A stretch of 64,000 nt of DNA from Rapana venosa (GCA_028751875.1 CM054138.1:37007195-37071194), one strand, 5' to 3'. Counted from the stretch's first letter, positions 44,052-57,486 are shown. The notes: generated from the letters alone by a model not told the origin. Made by a program: numbers and translations.

Positions 44052-45520
44052 CTGTCTTGACCCCATTACGGCTGCAGCTGACAGTAACGGCGACCGCCGC
44101 TAGATTCCAATACGACCGCAGCCGACAGTTGGTGCTGCCCATGTGGGCAGTACTTTTCCATCACACACAGACCTCGTGGTTTCACACTATATGTCTGAAA
44201 ATTGGTGGGGTGATGCAGGAAGTGTTAGAGAAGGTGCCAGTGATAAATTTAGACCACTAACATGCGTGTAATAAGGAGGGAAGGAAGAAATAACAGCCAG
44301 CGACCGGAATGCTTTTCAATCATAGCAGAGTCGCGAAAAAAAAATTGCGTCTTCTTTGGTAGCAGACGATTTATCTGATTAGCAAGACGATAAATTGAAT
44401 GTTATTGTCTTGGAAGAAGAAACATTTGAATGATAACTGTTAAGTGAGTCCGATATTAAACGCTTATGAGGAAGAGGAGGAAGGAAATGCTGCAGTTAGG
44501 GAGAAGAGTGAGCCAGAAAATACCGTGCTACACAGTACATTCCTGACCTGTGCTACACACACTGACTGTGGAGAAATTTGACCTCCTGGCAGGTCCACGA
44601 CATAGACGCCTGAAAACGTGATGCCTTTTGACTGTTTTCTCATTATTACCACACTTTTCCTGTGAATCTGCAAAAGCAGAAATGGACAGATATGCCGATA
44701 ACGAAAATAGCAAGAAGGTAAAATAGGTCTCCGATCTGCCAAGGTTCAACAGGTGACAGCAATGGGTACACCCCCCACACATCCATAATTTGTGCTTTCT
44801 GTGATGTGATGTGACCCTGTGCCATCACTACGACTACTTTAGAGACTACCATTAGTACCAAGATTTAAATTTTGTAGGATTACAGAAGTTCTGTGTTTTT
44901 TTTTGAATTTGTCACACCTGTGTGGTGACACTTGGTGACAGTCATGTAAATAATACACTTCTATACAGTTAACAAACATCTGGTAGGACACACAGATATG
45001 AACTGCAGTATAAAGGTCATATGTTGATTGAATGAATATGACTTGTTTTCAAAAGAAAAAAAGAGTTAAACAAAACTTCTGTCTCCTCAAGACATACCAT
45101 AAAACAACAGGTGTTAATGGGGACACTGTGTGACTTATCCTTGAAGTACTATTGCACATAACTATATTGGTAAACACATCAGCTGGGTATCACCTCCTTA
45201 CTCGATACTAGGCCTAACATGCATGAACTATTGTCAAATCCATGCAGGATTTGCTGTTTTATCGTATATACCAATATTTTTTTACCTGTGATTGGTGACA
45301 AATAAGGTGACAATGACAAGACAGCTGGTGACCAGACACATAAACTTGCATCTAAATGCAAGTACAAAGACATACATAGCTTGTGACAAAATTTCAGCTT
45401 GATAGCTTGTCATGCACACACACAATTGTCTTAGGAGTAAGTAGTCAGTTGGGAGTAGAAAAACCTGAGAATTCAAAATCTAAGGCTGTTAGCTCTGTAG
45501 ATCCCAAAAACAGAGGTTTT
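44052..45520 (+). mobile_element. piggyBac-type element, copy D
   Basis: Starts after TTAA (44048-44051) with CTGTCTTGACCCC, a diverged form of the family end, and stays alignable with copies B and C to about 45520, where the right end is degraded (AAAACAGAGGTTTTT). It is the most diverged copy of the forward-oriented three and retains no usable transposase frame. It appears to sit within the CR1-like LINE at 42625-44047, but I could not find where that LINE resumes. Confidence 0.7.
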
Positions 45521-45825
45521 TAAAAAAATCGCACCCTCTTATCTCTGTTTAAAGTCTTCATTGTACATCCATCCGTTCCTTGTTCAGTCGCAGAACTTTG
45601 TCTTTGAAAACCCCCGATTTAAACAAACCATGTTGCCGGCGCTCCTTCTTGTTTTGGTCCCTCACCTGGTGACCTCCCTTTTACTTTTACCAAAAGCCCT
45701 TTACTTTATACCTTCAATCCAGCCTCAAAACACATTTTTCCACCCGAGACTTTCCCCCAAAAATCTGTCCCTAATTTTTTAACAGCATCTTTTTCCCCCT
45801 TTAAAATGTTGTTCCCGGGGTGGGT

Positions 45826-46023
45826 GTGTGTGTGTGTGTATGTGGTGTGGTGCGGGTGCGTGCAAGTGAGCGCGCTGGTTTTTGAAATCTGTTGTTCATT
45901 ATGTTTAAGGAGAGTTGCATGCCTGTAAATGATTGAGTGCAAGCGCTTGGATTTTTTTTTATTTTTACAAGATTCAGCGCTATATAAATTCCATATATTA
46001 TTATTATTATTATTATTATTATT
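45826..46023 (+). mobile_element. GT-head/ATT-tail SINE-like element, second copy
   Basis: GT-rich start, then GAAATCTGTTGTTCATTATG, GGAGAGTTGCATGCCTGTAA and GCGCTATATAAATTCCATAT with a longer ATT run. It is nearly identical to 10204-10370 outside the GT head. Confidence 0.75.
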
Positions 46024-46039
46024 AAACATACAATGGCTT

Positions 46040-46660
46040 GAGGGGGAGAGGAGATGAGACAAAGAGAGGAGAGAGAAGGAGAGAGGTAAAAGGGGAAGAG
46101 GGGAGAGGGATTAAAATTACGAAATTTTTTTTTGAGGGTAAGTGGAATAAGCTACAGCTTCTTTAACCTGCCTCAGCCCCCCACCATTCCCCAAAGAAAA
46201 CGCAAAGGAAAAGCCAAACATTCAAATGTAAATAATTGCATAAAAAATTTTCAAGTAAATAAAAGATCAAAAGACAAAAAAAAAACAAAAATGAGCAAAT
46301 AACAAACTGAAATTAGATTTGCACACTGAAAACCATTTAAATACTTTCAGAAAATACTTATCTCCCTACAATCTCAATCATACATTTTTCATAAAAATTA
46401 ACAATATTTTTACATACACACATACACTATGTATGCAGACACAACAAATATGCATATAAAAAATTAAATCGGAAGGGGGGAGAGCGGAAAGAAGAAAGAG
46501 GGGAGAGAGGGGGAGAAGAGAGGGGAGAGAGGAGAGAGAGAGAGGAGAGGAAGAGGAGAGAGATGGAGAGAGTGAGAGAGGGGTTGAGAGGAGAGAGAGA
46601 GAGGAGAGAGGATGAATAGATGAGAGGGAGAGAGGAGAGAGACAGACAGACAGAAACAGG
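46040..46660. repeat. GA-rich low-complexity region
   Basis: GGGGAGAGG-type purine runs at 46040-46110 and 46474-46655, ending in GACAGACAGACAG. AT-rich spacer lies between them. Ser/Leu-rich frames here are artefacts. Confidence 0.85.
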
Positions 46661-46744
46661 ACAACAGACAGGAGTAGAAATTGAAAGACATTCAACATGA
46701 CTTGCATAATATGGAATACAACCAATCAAATTCCATAGACAAAA

Positions 46745-48940
46745 AATAATAATAATTTCAATCAAAACGTTTTGAAAAGATGTCTGTGGTAACTTTTCTT
46801 AAATGATGACAGACGACTTTTTTGCTTGAGATTATCAGGGATTTCATTCCATATTTTAACACCTGAGTATACCAAAGATGACATGAAAAGGTCAATTCTT
46901 GGGCGGGGAAAGAAATAGAACAGTTACCTCGAGAAGTCTTTGCCAAAAAATTTTTCATTCGGGTTTAGGGTGGTGCTAGTTTTCATAATTTTGTAATGAA
47001 ATACCTTTTTTAAAAATTTGGCATTTGAGGTTAAGGGAAAAAAATATTTAATTTCTTGTAATCTTCAGTTTGCAAGGAGGTTTGAGGAGTATCATTTTCA
47101 GAGAACTTTCTGTATAAGCTCTAAAGTCTTTTTAAGCAGTTTTTACTTGCTGAGTCCCAACAAGTTGACGCATAATCAATATCTGGCTGTATGTAAGCAT
47201 AGAAAAATAACTTCGATATGTTCATCAAAGTAAATGCTTTATAGTGGAATTTTCTTTTGAGATAGCTTCTTTGATAGTTTTGAAATGTGATTTGACCGGG
47301 GAAAGATTGTTGTCTACAATTAAGCAAGTAACTTGTGAGAATCTACTTTTTCAATACCTTATCATAAACTTTTAGACTTCTTGACATTGATTTGATATTT
47401 TGTCTTTTCTGCCTTGTTGTTACTATCATAAACTTAGATTTTTTCAGGATGAAGAGCCATATGATTAAGATCAGCCCAAGAGATGTTTATCTATATCTTT
47501 CTGTAAACATTGCATATTATACTTGCATTATTTACCCTTAGTATGATTGTCGTGTCATCGCAAACAGTTCAAGAAGATGAACATTTAGTGGAAGACATTA
47601 TTAAATGGAAAATAAGAGTGGTCCCAAAAATGATCCCTGGGGGACACATATGTTATAGGCATGAAAGAAGACATTGCACAGTCTTGTAAAACTGCCTGCC
47701 TTCTATTTTAAAGAAATGATGATTAAGTCGAAGTGAAGTTGGGGATAAACATATATCACTAATTTTCTTAGAAAAAGATCATGGTCAATTGTGTCAAAAA
47801 GCCTTTGTGAAATCAACAAATACAGCACCAGATAAGAGATGTTTTTAAATATTTTCTTTGCCACTGTTCTATAAGATTGCTTAACGAGTATGACAAGAGG
47901 GTTTTCCGAAATCCACTTTTGATTTGGATGAAGAGATCATGGTTAATAAAAAACAACTGATGGTTAGTCTTCAGATGTTTTTCAAGAGGCTTAGACAATG
48001 AAGACAGGATTGATATAGGTCTGTAGTTTGATGGATTTTTGGGGTCACCAGTTTTGGGAGAGGGGGCAAAAACTTTAGCATCTTTAAAAGCACAAGGGAA
48101 AACAACATTTTTCAATGGAAGATTACAGATATAGGTAATGTGCTCAGATATTATGGGTGCAGAGCCCCTTCAAATTTTACTGTCAAGATCATCTAAGCCT
48201 CGTGCATTTGATTGTTTTAAAGAACACAATTCTTTGTACACCTCAATGAACAGTAATGAAATTAAACTTAAACCTAGATTGTACATTTTTAGAGCAACAA
48301 AATTTTTTCTAATTCAGATAAATCGTTAACTTTGTATTTTTGACATAAATCACTTTTTCTCCCACAAAAGCAAAATGCTTATTGATATCTTCAGGAGAAG
48401 ACAGTTTGCAAAAAGGGGTTTGATGTTAATGGTTTGCCGCTAATTGATTGATTGCTTTCCAAACAGACTTTGTATCTTTTCTTGATGAGATGAGATCACT
48501 AAAATAGTGTTTCTGAGCTACTCTTTTCATGGCTGTTATCTTATTTCTTTGTTTCTTAAATTCTGCATCTTTGCCTGTTGTTCTTAGAAGCTTGTCACGT
48601 ACTGCAATGGCTGACTTGATTTCTGCATTAAACCATGGAGGTTTGTCTTTTAGTTTTACACGTTTACTTCTAAGTGGTGCATGTTTGTCAAAAACAGAAA
48701 GAAAGGTATGATATGATAGACATTTGAGAAATTGGCTTTACATAAATCGGACAGAAATTCATCAGCATTAAATGTCTTATAACTTCGGTAGGAAATATTA
48801 TAGTGGCTACATCTAGGTATCTTAGCACCTTTACGAGACCATGTCAGACATATTGGAAAATGATCACTAAGTCCAAACTCTGGAACAGATGTTTCTATTA
48901 TATTAGTAGGATTTGATACATAAATATGATCAATCAATGT
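46745..48940 (-). mobile_element. CR1-like LINE, degraded, endonuclease end to C-terminus
   Basis: The minus strand shows MIDHIYVSNPTNIIETSVPE and FGLSDHFPICLTWSRKG (endonuclease SDH motif, 48937-48840). RT start motifs KTGDPKNPSNYRPISILSSL lie near 48050-47990. C-terminal pieces ISKLFFYAYIQPDIDYASTC (47327-47121) and VLKYGMKSLIISSKKV (near 46870) follow. Several frameshifts are present. The 3' end near 46745 carries an ATT-rich tail. Confidence 0.65.
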
Positions 48941-49971
48941 TTTAGAGCTAAGTGTTTTTCGTGTCGGGGTTTTAATTAATTGTGTTAAATTTTATGACTC
49001 AAACACACTCTTCCAGTTATCTTGAGGTTTAAATAAATCAATGTTAAAGTCACCCTAACAAAAGGATTTAGTGAATGGTTAGAAAACATCATCCCTCATA
49101 GCCTCAAAACGTTCAAACCAAAATAACACATTTTTTCTGGATTTCTATACACAAAAACCAATCAAAATTTATTTAATTCCTTTTAAATTAATTTCTAACC
49201 AGATACTTTCAATACATATTTTTCAAATTGATCCATTTGTTTGAAATTGACTGAATTGTGTAAATATGCTATCAAACTGTTTTAACTTGCTTTTAGCATC
49301 TTTTCTAATGATGGTTAACTGGGGTAGACACAACATTGTCTGAAACAACATCTGATAGGCATGATTCTGCAAACAAAAAGTATGAAAAAAAATCATTTGA
49401 ATTCGAGAGAACAGAACATATAAACAGATACTTTATTTAAGAAATGAATATATTCAAATAAAACCCAAATTTAAATCCAAATTGTTTTAACCATTTATGA
49501 GTTTGGAAATTGTTTGCCATGTTGAGATTTTTTTTAAAAGAATAAATTGATCTAATATATGAAAACAAAATGCAATGAATATTAAACGAAATCCTCCTCA
49601 GTATAAACAGAACACCAAGTAAGCAGAAAATTTTACTTCAGGCACACACACACAAAATAGGAATTCTACTTTATATATAAAACAAAGAGAGGCTCTGGGA
49701 CAAAGACAACTCTGACAGACACCAGTTTTGGAGACTTAATCAATGCAAGACATGAGGAAAGAGGCTGGCAGTTAAAAGGTCACAATGTCTGGCCAGCCAC
49801 TGAGCATTGCCAGTGATGACAGCTCCCTATCCCTACCAGCTCTCCCCTTCCCTCTTCCTACCATCCCTTCACCCTTCTGCTTTAAGGCTGCTGCCCCATC
49901 CCTTTCTTGACACCTGATACCCATTGTTGATACTTTGCAGTGGCCTCTCACACCCCTGACCCCCTCCTTTC
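48941..49971. other. AT-rich intron spacer
   Basis: The first 100 bp may be further decayed endonuclease of the LINE to its left. 49650-49970 has no coding motif. Nothing else is recognised. Confidence 0.35.
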
Positions 49972-50312
49972 ATCACGGGATAGCTTAGTGGTCAGAACAT
50001 TGCGCTCGCAATCTGAAGACCCGGGTTTGATTCCCGTTAAAGGGGATATTTTCCCCTGGAGTTAACATCAGTGCAGACTCCACTCTCCCCAAAAGTCCTT
50101 CAGATGAGACTATAAACCGAGGCCCCGTGTGCGAACGCACGCAGAACATCTTGCGCACACGTTAAATCCTGTTCCGCTTTTCGTAAGAGTAGGCCATTGT
50201 GTGCCGGTGGGAACAGATGACAGAATTAACAAAACCGCATACACATTGGGACTGGATGTAAAAAAGCACATAAGTGCTTATTCCATTATCCTCGATATAA
50301 AAGAATAAACAC
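49972..50312 (+). mobile_element. SINE S2, full-length copy
   Basis: tRNA-like head GGGATAGCTTAGTGGTCAGA (box A), box B GGGTTTGATTCC, central domain GATGAGACTATAAACCGAGG, distal part GTAAGAGTAGGCCATTGTG, and tail TATAAAAGAATAAA. This is the reference copy for the family in this window. Confidence 0.8.
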
Positions 50313-50784
50313 AACTCCTCCCCTTCCCTCAAACCTTTTCTTGATGTATGATATTAGAAAAATTTATGCACTTTTGTAGCACCTGGAGGCAAATGTCTGA
50401 TTATTAAGGATTGAAATGTAAGGACTTCTAACTCTAGTTAGGTCTAACTAGCCTCTGGCACCGGAAGTGACAGTGCTTGGCAAACTAGATCTTGATCTAC
50501 TTTTCATAGAAACAGATGGAAGGAAAAAAGGTTTTAAAAAAATGTTGCACTGCATCTGGTGTATTTGTATGTCATGAACTGTCTCTCATGTTTGATGTCT
50601 CTGTCTTGGCATGCTGCCTAGAAACACTTTTGCTCATTTATTTAAACTTTGATGAAACCCCACAAAAAAGGCAGCACGCAGTATGCTTTTCAGTTAGATT
50701 TATCTTCTTATCCACTTGCAGAAATACTTGCCAGTCAACCAGGTATCTTGGAAATAACATTTCCATGGCATTTCGACTTTCACA

Positions 50785-52140
50785 GCTGTAGGTGGCGCTG
50801 CTCGAGTGGCAACACTCTACTGACAGGCAATTTTTAAAAAAATCTTGTTTTCGTTATATTGAGTGCCGTCAGAGCCTGGGCTTTATCACAGTTCTTGATT
50901 AAACCATTGACGCTGGGGGCAACAGCAAAGTGAGAGGCTGTATGACCAGTGGTTTTCCCACTCATGGAATTCCACTTTACAGCTTAGTCTTTAGTGATCG
51001 ACTATGACTCTCTGACTAGGAGGCTTGACTCGCACAGTCCTTATGTGCTGCAGCCCTGGGGGCTGGTTGGCCTTTGGAGAACATCTCCAACGCTGACTGT
51101 CCTTATGCCCACTTGGCCGAGAGAGTGGGGATGTACTGTGGGCAAGGCATCTCCACTATAATAAAATTTCTGCCCAGTTTCCACAACAGCAGCTGCCTCC
51201 TCTGCTGTTTTGGAGGTCATCGTCGGACACGACGGACAAACATACATACATACATGTGTCTTATCAGCTCCAAGTTCTGCAGAGTTGTGTCTGAGGTGTC
51301 AGTAATAACAGCAACAATCCTGGGAAGATCAGTTATATTCACTCTTCTTGTTTGCTTTCTCATAGCGTCATCTGATTGTGTGCGAGGTGTGCCTAAGGGC
51401 AACAGTCATGGCCGGTCGTACACTCGAGAATTTCTTCTTAGCCTGAGGGAATCAGCCAGTGTGTTAGCTGAAGGCCAAGACTACAACTTTCCATGTGAGA
51501 TTCTACCATCAGCAACTAACAACGATAAAGCTTGGAAGAACATTAAGACAAGAAAGTGAGGAAAGAAAGGTGGTGTGAGACAAAAACTAAAAAATTTAAA
51601 TAATCGGAAAACTCCGCTATCAACCGTGCTCCTGTCCAATGTCCAGTCCCTACGCTCGAAAACGGATGAGCTTCAAGCTAATGTCAACTACTTACACCAG
51701 TACAACAAAGCCGGAATTCTTGCCTTTACCGAAACCTGGCTGAGTTCCGCCGTACCGAACTGCGAGCTCTCTATAGACGGCTTTGGTCAACCCATTCGGC
51801 ATGACAGAGACCCACATGCAACAGGGAAGGCACAAGGCAGAGGTCTGTGCTTCTGCATCAACGAGCATTGGTGTCATGATGTTAAAATTAGAACAACGCT
51901 ATCCGTGGAGGACATTGACCTGCTGTCTATTTTGCTCCGCCCTTTCTACTTATCACGGGAATTCCTTCAACTATTTTTTACTTTCGTTTACATCCACCCC
52001 AAAGCAAAAGTGGCTAGAGCAATGGAACATATATCAGATCACCTCCATGTGCTCGATTCTATATCCTCTGATGGCCCTAAGTCATCTTGGAATGATCTTA
52101 TTAGCTTTCTTAGAAACATGGAAGAACTAAAAGTTAATGT
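50785..52140 (+). mobile_element. LINE 5' end (family E), copy 2, carrying a SINE-like insert
   Basis: A 5' UTR matches copy 1 (GGTGGCGCTGCTCGAGTGG). After the insert at 50963-51262 the frame reads the hydrophobic leader (FTLLVCFLIASSDCVRG), GRSYTREFLLSLRESASVL, a basic stretch, then endonuclease: VLLSNVQSLRSKTDELQAN, LAFTETWLSSAVP, VEDIDLLSILLRPFYLSREF, FVYIHPKAKVA. A stop at 51557 separates leader and endonuclease frames. The element fades after about 52140, and no RT follows. It lies antisense to the host gene in the E3-E4 intron. Confidence 0.7.
50963..51262 (-). mobile_element. SINE-like element S3, copy 1
   Basis: About 300 bp, matching 61699-61985 closely. In minus orientation it starts GTCCGACGATGACCTCC, contains CAGAGGAGGCAGCTGCTGTT, and ends AGCTGTAAAGTGGAATTCCA. 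A CATA repeat lies at its plus-strand right edge. No tRNA boxes are clear. Confidence 0.7.
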
Positions 52141-52159
52141 GCACTGCTCTGCGTGATTG

Positions 52160-54320
52160 AATAATGAACTGCCTCAGATTGATGTCTGCTGGGACTGCTA
52201 GAAGCACCTATAATTTAACTTTGAACCTCCACCAATAGGACACGACCATATGCTTTTCTTGATACTCATGTATCCATCAGATTTACTTCCAGTCACCAGT
52301 ATCAGGAAAAAACAATGGACTGTTGATGTTCAGCTAGTCTGCAAGGCTGCTTTGATTGCACTCTAGACTTGGAATTTTTAAAAATTGTGTTCAGATATGA
52401 ATGCTCACTGAGCTGTATTGTCTTATATTCATTTGTGTTAATTGACGTCTTCCAACAAGTGAGATATACCATGTTTCCCACAACCATACAGCTTGGTTAC
52501 ACAAGGACTCTGGAAGGTGTTATCACACCTAGTGCGCGCGGGTTCCTGGAACATTCCGAACGTGCGGTCTAGGCTGTGATGCAGGACCGAGATATGGGTG
52601 AGGGGTGGTCATAGTGGCAAGCTACTTCGCTTTCAAATTTGCCAGCCAAACAGCATGCTTAGGCGTTGAGGCCGCAGACAGAGGTGAAGGACAGTTGACA
52701 ACAACATTGCAACGTAAGAATCTGCAGATTGCGATGTCTATAACAGAAGAGTGTTATTCTTATTTTTTTTTCGGTCCAGACGAGATCGTCTAAGCAACAG
52801 CATGGCGGCGCGTTTGCACTAGAATTTCTTCAAGCTGTTTTCGAGTTGTTTACAAAAGACAGCATTGGAGGATTCTATCAGCAGGCTGAGTTAGCTTGAA
52901 AACATAATGCAGAGAGATGAGAAGTAAGGATTGTGGACAAAAATTTTAAAAATTAAATCAAAAATCGATCACGACGGCTCCTGTAATTGGCGGTGCTAGT
53001 TTTGACGGATGGACTTCTGCTAATCGTCGATATTCGACCGTCAACAGCATTGTTTACTTTAATTTTGACCGTAACGAGCTCGAAATAACTGTTGTTGGTC
53101 AAATCGCTATGACTGCTGAGACTTTGCATGCAACATGAAATCAAGCGATCTTGGTTTTTTGCATAAGAAAGCGGCCACTTGCACAATTCACCATGACGTT
53201 CCGATGGCATCATCTGTCGTGAATTTTTCCGAGTTTTGGTGACTAACGGCAATACTCCTATTTTTATTTGTTAAACAAAGTCAAAAGTGGTGATTAACTA
53301 ATCAGACATTCATGGCTCGACTAAACTATGCCCCTGTTTATCGTGATTTAAATCAACGGGGCCCTATGAACAGTGGAACTATGACGATGTACGCTAGCGA
53401 ACATGACTTTTTTAGCTTTGGATTATTTTTTTACATACCGATCATAAACACTACACACTTTTAATTGATACCATTAAAGCATATGTATTCACACTTCAGT
53501 GACCATAGTCATACCACATTTAAAATGGACGTTATATATATCTATTCAAGGTGTTTGATGCACTGACTGATATTTATACAATGTTCTATGGCTCATATGT
53601 TAATTTCTTATTCATTGATGTGTAGTTGCGTATTCCTAGGTTACTTTACCAGCCTTGTGTTACAAAGGATCTGGAACGTGTATTAAACAAAAAGAAAGTA
53701 GTATTTTACACAGACGGCACAGTCTTGCAATCCGGATATTGAGATTGTCAATCCGGAAGACCCTTTCCTTTAAGTTCGTCAATAGGGAATTCCGGAATAA
53801 TCTGGAACTACTTTCACCCACGCAAATGTGCCTTCATAGCAGCTAGCAAAGGTATTTCGATCAGTATATACATCTACAGTAGATGCTTCATTGCATTTGT
53901 ACCCTTTTCCATCAGCAAATTTTTGCAGTCTCGATGTTGATCATTTGACCCAGGCAATGGAGTTAATATGGGACATGATGAAGACAGTGTTGATCCAAAT
54001 CAAGTCTGCAGAGCTAAAACGCTTGGCGAGGACCGCACTTCAGTTGTAATCGAGCCTTTAACTCCACAGTGGTACAAAGCTGCTTCTTTGCTTGGAAGCA
54101 TACTTTCTTGAATTTGAGTTCTATTGTCAAATGTCTTTGAAAGAAACATGTCAGACAATGTTAATGTTATTTACATTACTGTTGCTTCTTCCTAATAATT
54201 GCTGAAGAGAACCGTGGGAATTTTGGAGACATTATCATGTCATACATCAACTTTGACCTCTGAGCGAAGCAATTTCTGATTGGTTAAAAGAGGTAAAATG
54301 GGAATTGATTTCTCAATCTT
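52160..54320. other. Intron stretch without recognised element
   Basis: Mixed base composition, with a slightly GC-richer part at 52500-53100. A 99-codon minus-strand frame at 52953-53252 has no recognised motif. TCCGGATATTGAGATTGTCAATCCGGA-like inverted repeat sequence lies at about 53731-53757. I see no supported exon. Confidence 0.3.
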
Positions 54321-54539
54321 ATTAGCATTCAGAAAACGTTGGCATATTCCAAAGTGATGTCAGAATATAGGTAAAGTTCCCAACATTTTGAATGCTGTTT
54401 GCCTGAATTTTTGTTCTGATGGCACAGTAGCGGAAAATAAAAATAATGGTAGAAATTAACCACTGATGAAATTCCTCTGAAAAGCAGAGAAATCTCAAGC
54501 CAGGACAATAAAAAGCTAACGGAGTAAACAAATCTAAGA

Positions 54540-54850
54540 AAAAGAGTATGTGACCATTGTTGCCCACTAATAAGGTAGCTGCATTTTGACTTTGGAGATG
54601 ATGCCTTAACAAGACACAAGTGTGCATATGGGGGGTTTTGTATATTTTTTGTCACTTTTTTTTTTGGGGGGGGGTCACATTTTTTTTACTGGCATGAGTA
54701 GCTTACTCTTCCAAAAGGCAGAATGTGTCTTAATATGTGTGCAAGATGTTCTATGTGCCTTTGCACACTGGGTCCAGGTTTATAGTCTCATCCAAAGGAC
54801 TTTTGGGGGAGTGGAGTCAGTACTGTTGTCATCTCCAGGAAAGTCCCCAT
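54540..54850 (-). mobile_element. SINE S2 fragment, long-tail type
   Basis: Reverse-orientation tail (GACTTTGGAGATGATGCC), distal part (CTTACTCTTCCAAAAGGCAG) and central domain (TATAGTCTCATCCAAAGGAC). A T run and a G run interrupt it near 54648-54673. The head is missing. Confidence 0.6.
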
Positions 54851-55424
54851 GAAAAGGTGTCTAAGCTGTGGCTCAAAACTATGCAAATCCCCACCCCCCC
54901 CCCTTCCACCTCCAAGTAGTACATACTGTGTGATGCTGTGAACCACTTTTACGATCTACGCCATATGTAACACCTAATATAATAATGTATGTGACTGTCT
55001 TTCAAAAAAGTAAGAAAAATGAAACGAACCTTTAACACTTCTAGAATTCATTTTTGGACATAATATTAATGGTAAGTGTGTTTTGGGGGTTTAAACTTGG
55101 GAAGAAATTTGGAAGTGAGAAAAGTCTGAAGTTAATCACAACCTAGTTATGAGCAATTACTTAGTAGTAATGAACAAGGGTCCTCTGCTCACTAGTTTTT
55201 ATTTTTTCTTTTCTCCCATACCAGTTACTACATACGAAAAACAGTTACTGTTTTGGGTTCAGCAATGTCTATGGAATTCTTTTCATCAATTGTATGCAGT
55301 TGTTGATTAAAAAGAAAAATTTCTACATTTTTTTTCTGTAGTGAGTGGACATGATTTGCAGAGTTACTTCTCTTTGAAGCAGTTCTCTCACTCATATAAG
55401 CAGTAAGTCATAAGAGGTTCATCA

Positions 55425-55640
55425 TCATCATTAGCCATTACACCCAGCGGTGTGTAGGGCAGCAACAAAGTGCTTCCACTTCTGCCTATCCTGGGCCAAC
55501 CTAGTCACTGATCCCCAAGAGTGCTGCATGGCCTTCATCTCACTTTCTACAGTTCTCCTCCACGTTGCTTTTGGTCTTCCTTTCTTTCTCCTTCCTTCTG
55601 GCCAAAAAAATCTTAAATCCAAAATTCGCCAATACGGAAT
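55425..55640 (-). mobile_element. RTE-like LINE 3' tip
   Basis: The minus strand encodes GRRKKGRPKATWRRTVESEM and RLAQDRQKWKHFVAALHTAG, the C-terminal signature of RTE-like elements. It ends at an ATG repeat near 55425-55435. It is only about 200 bp, typical of extreme 5' truncation. Confidence 0.7.
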
Positions 55641-56091
55641 TCCATTCAAAACGTAAAGAAAATCACCCATGGTGGGGGAAGCATGCAGTTCTCATGTGCA
55701 TAGAGTGGAGGGCTAAAGGGAATGAGCAAGAATTACACAGCAACTTAATCATTTTCTGTCATAATGAATGAACACAAATATTTCAAATATATTACAGCAA
55801 TTATCAAAATCTATAGCAGCTCAAGTTACAGTCAGATCAAACTCACTGAATGATATGTGACTCAGATTTAGGACCAGTCTTCTCATGTGATACATGTATT
55901 GCTTATCTCACATCCATATTTCTTCAATTTTCACGATATACCCCTGCAATGTTAAACCAAAACAAATTATATTAATTTGCAAAATCACTGGCTAACAAAC
56001 AAAACTGAATCTAAACAATCAGTGCACACATACTGATCTGGGACATCACCAGGATGAAAGCTTTGACATGACAAAAGAGTGAGTGACTTAC

Positions 56092-56192
56092 TGACAGGTA
56101 TGCCCAGGAATGTCCATACGTAGTGTCATGTGCATGGGGTCATACACCATCAAGGGCTCCACTTCCACCTCCTCTCTTACTATTACCTCCAC
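56092..56192 (-). CDS. Host gene exon E3
   Basis: This is a predicted 101-nt exon with acceptor GCTGTACATACAG before 56192 and strong donor GTAAGT after 56092. The open frame starts in phase 0 (matching E2) and ends in phase 2 (matching E4 across a 28 kb intron). It encodes VEVIVREEVEVEPLMVYDPM, HMTLRMDIPGHTC. The run V-E-V-I-V-R-E-E-V fits the last strand and linker of a PKD- or Ig-like domain. The family is not recognised. Confidence 0.65.
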
Positions 56193-57383
56193 CTGTATGT
56201 ACAGCAACAAATAAAAAACAACTGGAAGTAAAAGCATTAAAGGTTGGAAGCCTCAACAAGAGGACTTTCACTACTATTGTTCTTTGTTCTGAGAGGGACT
56301 TTTGGCACAGGTCTTATTCTGCTAGGTGTTCTCTTAAACTATTTGATCTTATGAATGTGAAAGACTGATTTTTTTCTTTAAATATTGAAAAGCTAGCAGC
56401 CCAAATCCAGGGGGCTGCTGAAGTCAAAGCCTCTAATTAGGTGCAGAGGCATTACTCACTGAGAAAATACCGGGAAATAGAGGGGGATGGGTGGGCCAAA
56501 GATTACAAAAGCTTACAAAAACTTGACATTCAGGGACTGTTAACTGTGTTCTTCACTACAAACCCATAACAATTTAAAAATTTTCATTCAAAGTGTCAGT
56601 GCAAATGAAACAAGAGCTGGTACAACTAAAACAGAAAAAAAAACCGCACACAAAAAGGTAGTGCACTACTACAGTACAAAGCAGCACATGTGAATTTTCA
56701 AAAAAAAGTAACTCTTTAAATTCAAGCATAGCTGGAGATATAAGAAAGGAGCTTGTTACATAATTTTTATTCTGAACAACTTAATATGTTTGTATAAAGG
56801 ATCTACTACATGGAAGTCCATAGAGGTCCATCTGACAGGTACCGAAGTCTCAGAAAACACAATGCCCATCATACTACCATACCTTGCTCACTTCTTCGCC
56901 CACAAAATAACACTTTAAACTGTCCTCCTTCAGAGGCCATTCATTCCTCCACTTATGTTTCACTATACTTTCAATTGTTAAAGCTTCTATTGATTTTTAC
57001 TGATAATGAAGTGTATTTTGGAAACACATTATACTAGTCAACAAGATCATGACAAAAGGAATGAGAAAAAAACTGGGGAAAAAATGGTTTTGAAAAAAAC
57101 AATGCACTAACCAAAATGAAAAAAAAAGTGTCTTAATAATAAAACAAAACATTTGTTAAAAAAAGTTATAGGCTAACTGAATATTTGCAGAACACAATAG
57201 TACTCCAACCTATGTGAACTCTATATCAAACAGGGAGACAGAGGATAGAAAAGACTCAAGACTTGATACTTTATTATTTCAGTTACAGAGAAATTTTAAA
57301 AGGTGCATGTATTAAAAAAAAGACATGTAAGAACAATTTATATTAAAGATTATCACACACATCAAAATGACAGGATTTGAAAT
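56193..57383. other. Intron between E2 and E3, nothing recognised
   Basis: AT-rich sequence without supported exon or repeat family. Confidence 0.35.
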
Positions 57384-57437
57384 CTCTCTCTTCTCTCTCT
57401 CTCTCTCCTCATCCTCACATCACCACACACACACACA

Positions 57438-57469
<32 letters not shown>

Positions 57470-57480
57470 ACACAAACACA
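57384..57480. repeat. CT then CA microsatellite
   Basis: (CT)n at about 57384-57410 followed by (CA)n at 57421-57480. Confidence 0.9.
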
Positions 57481-57486
57481 GGATGG

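Noticed and set aside
45561..45782. Plus-strand hydrophobic frame beside piggyBac copy D
   Set aside because: The sequence is low in complexity with no motif. Its hydrophobicity follows from pyrimidine-rich DNA.
46378..46765. Ser/Leu-rich minus-strand frames
   Set aside because: They come from translating a GA-rich low-complexity tract.
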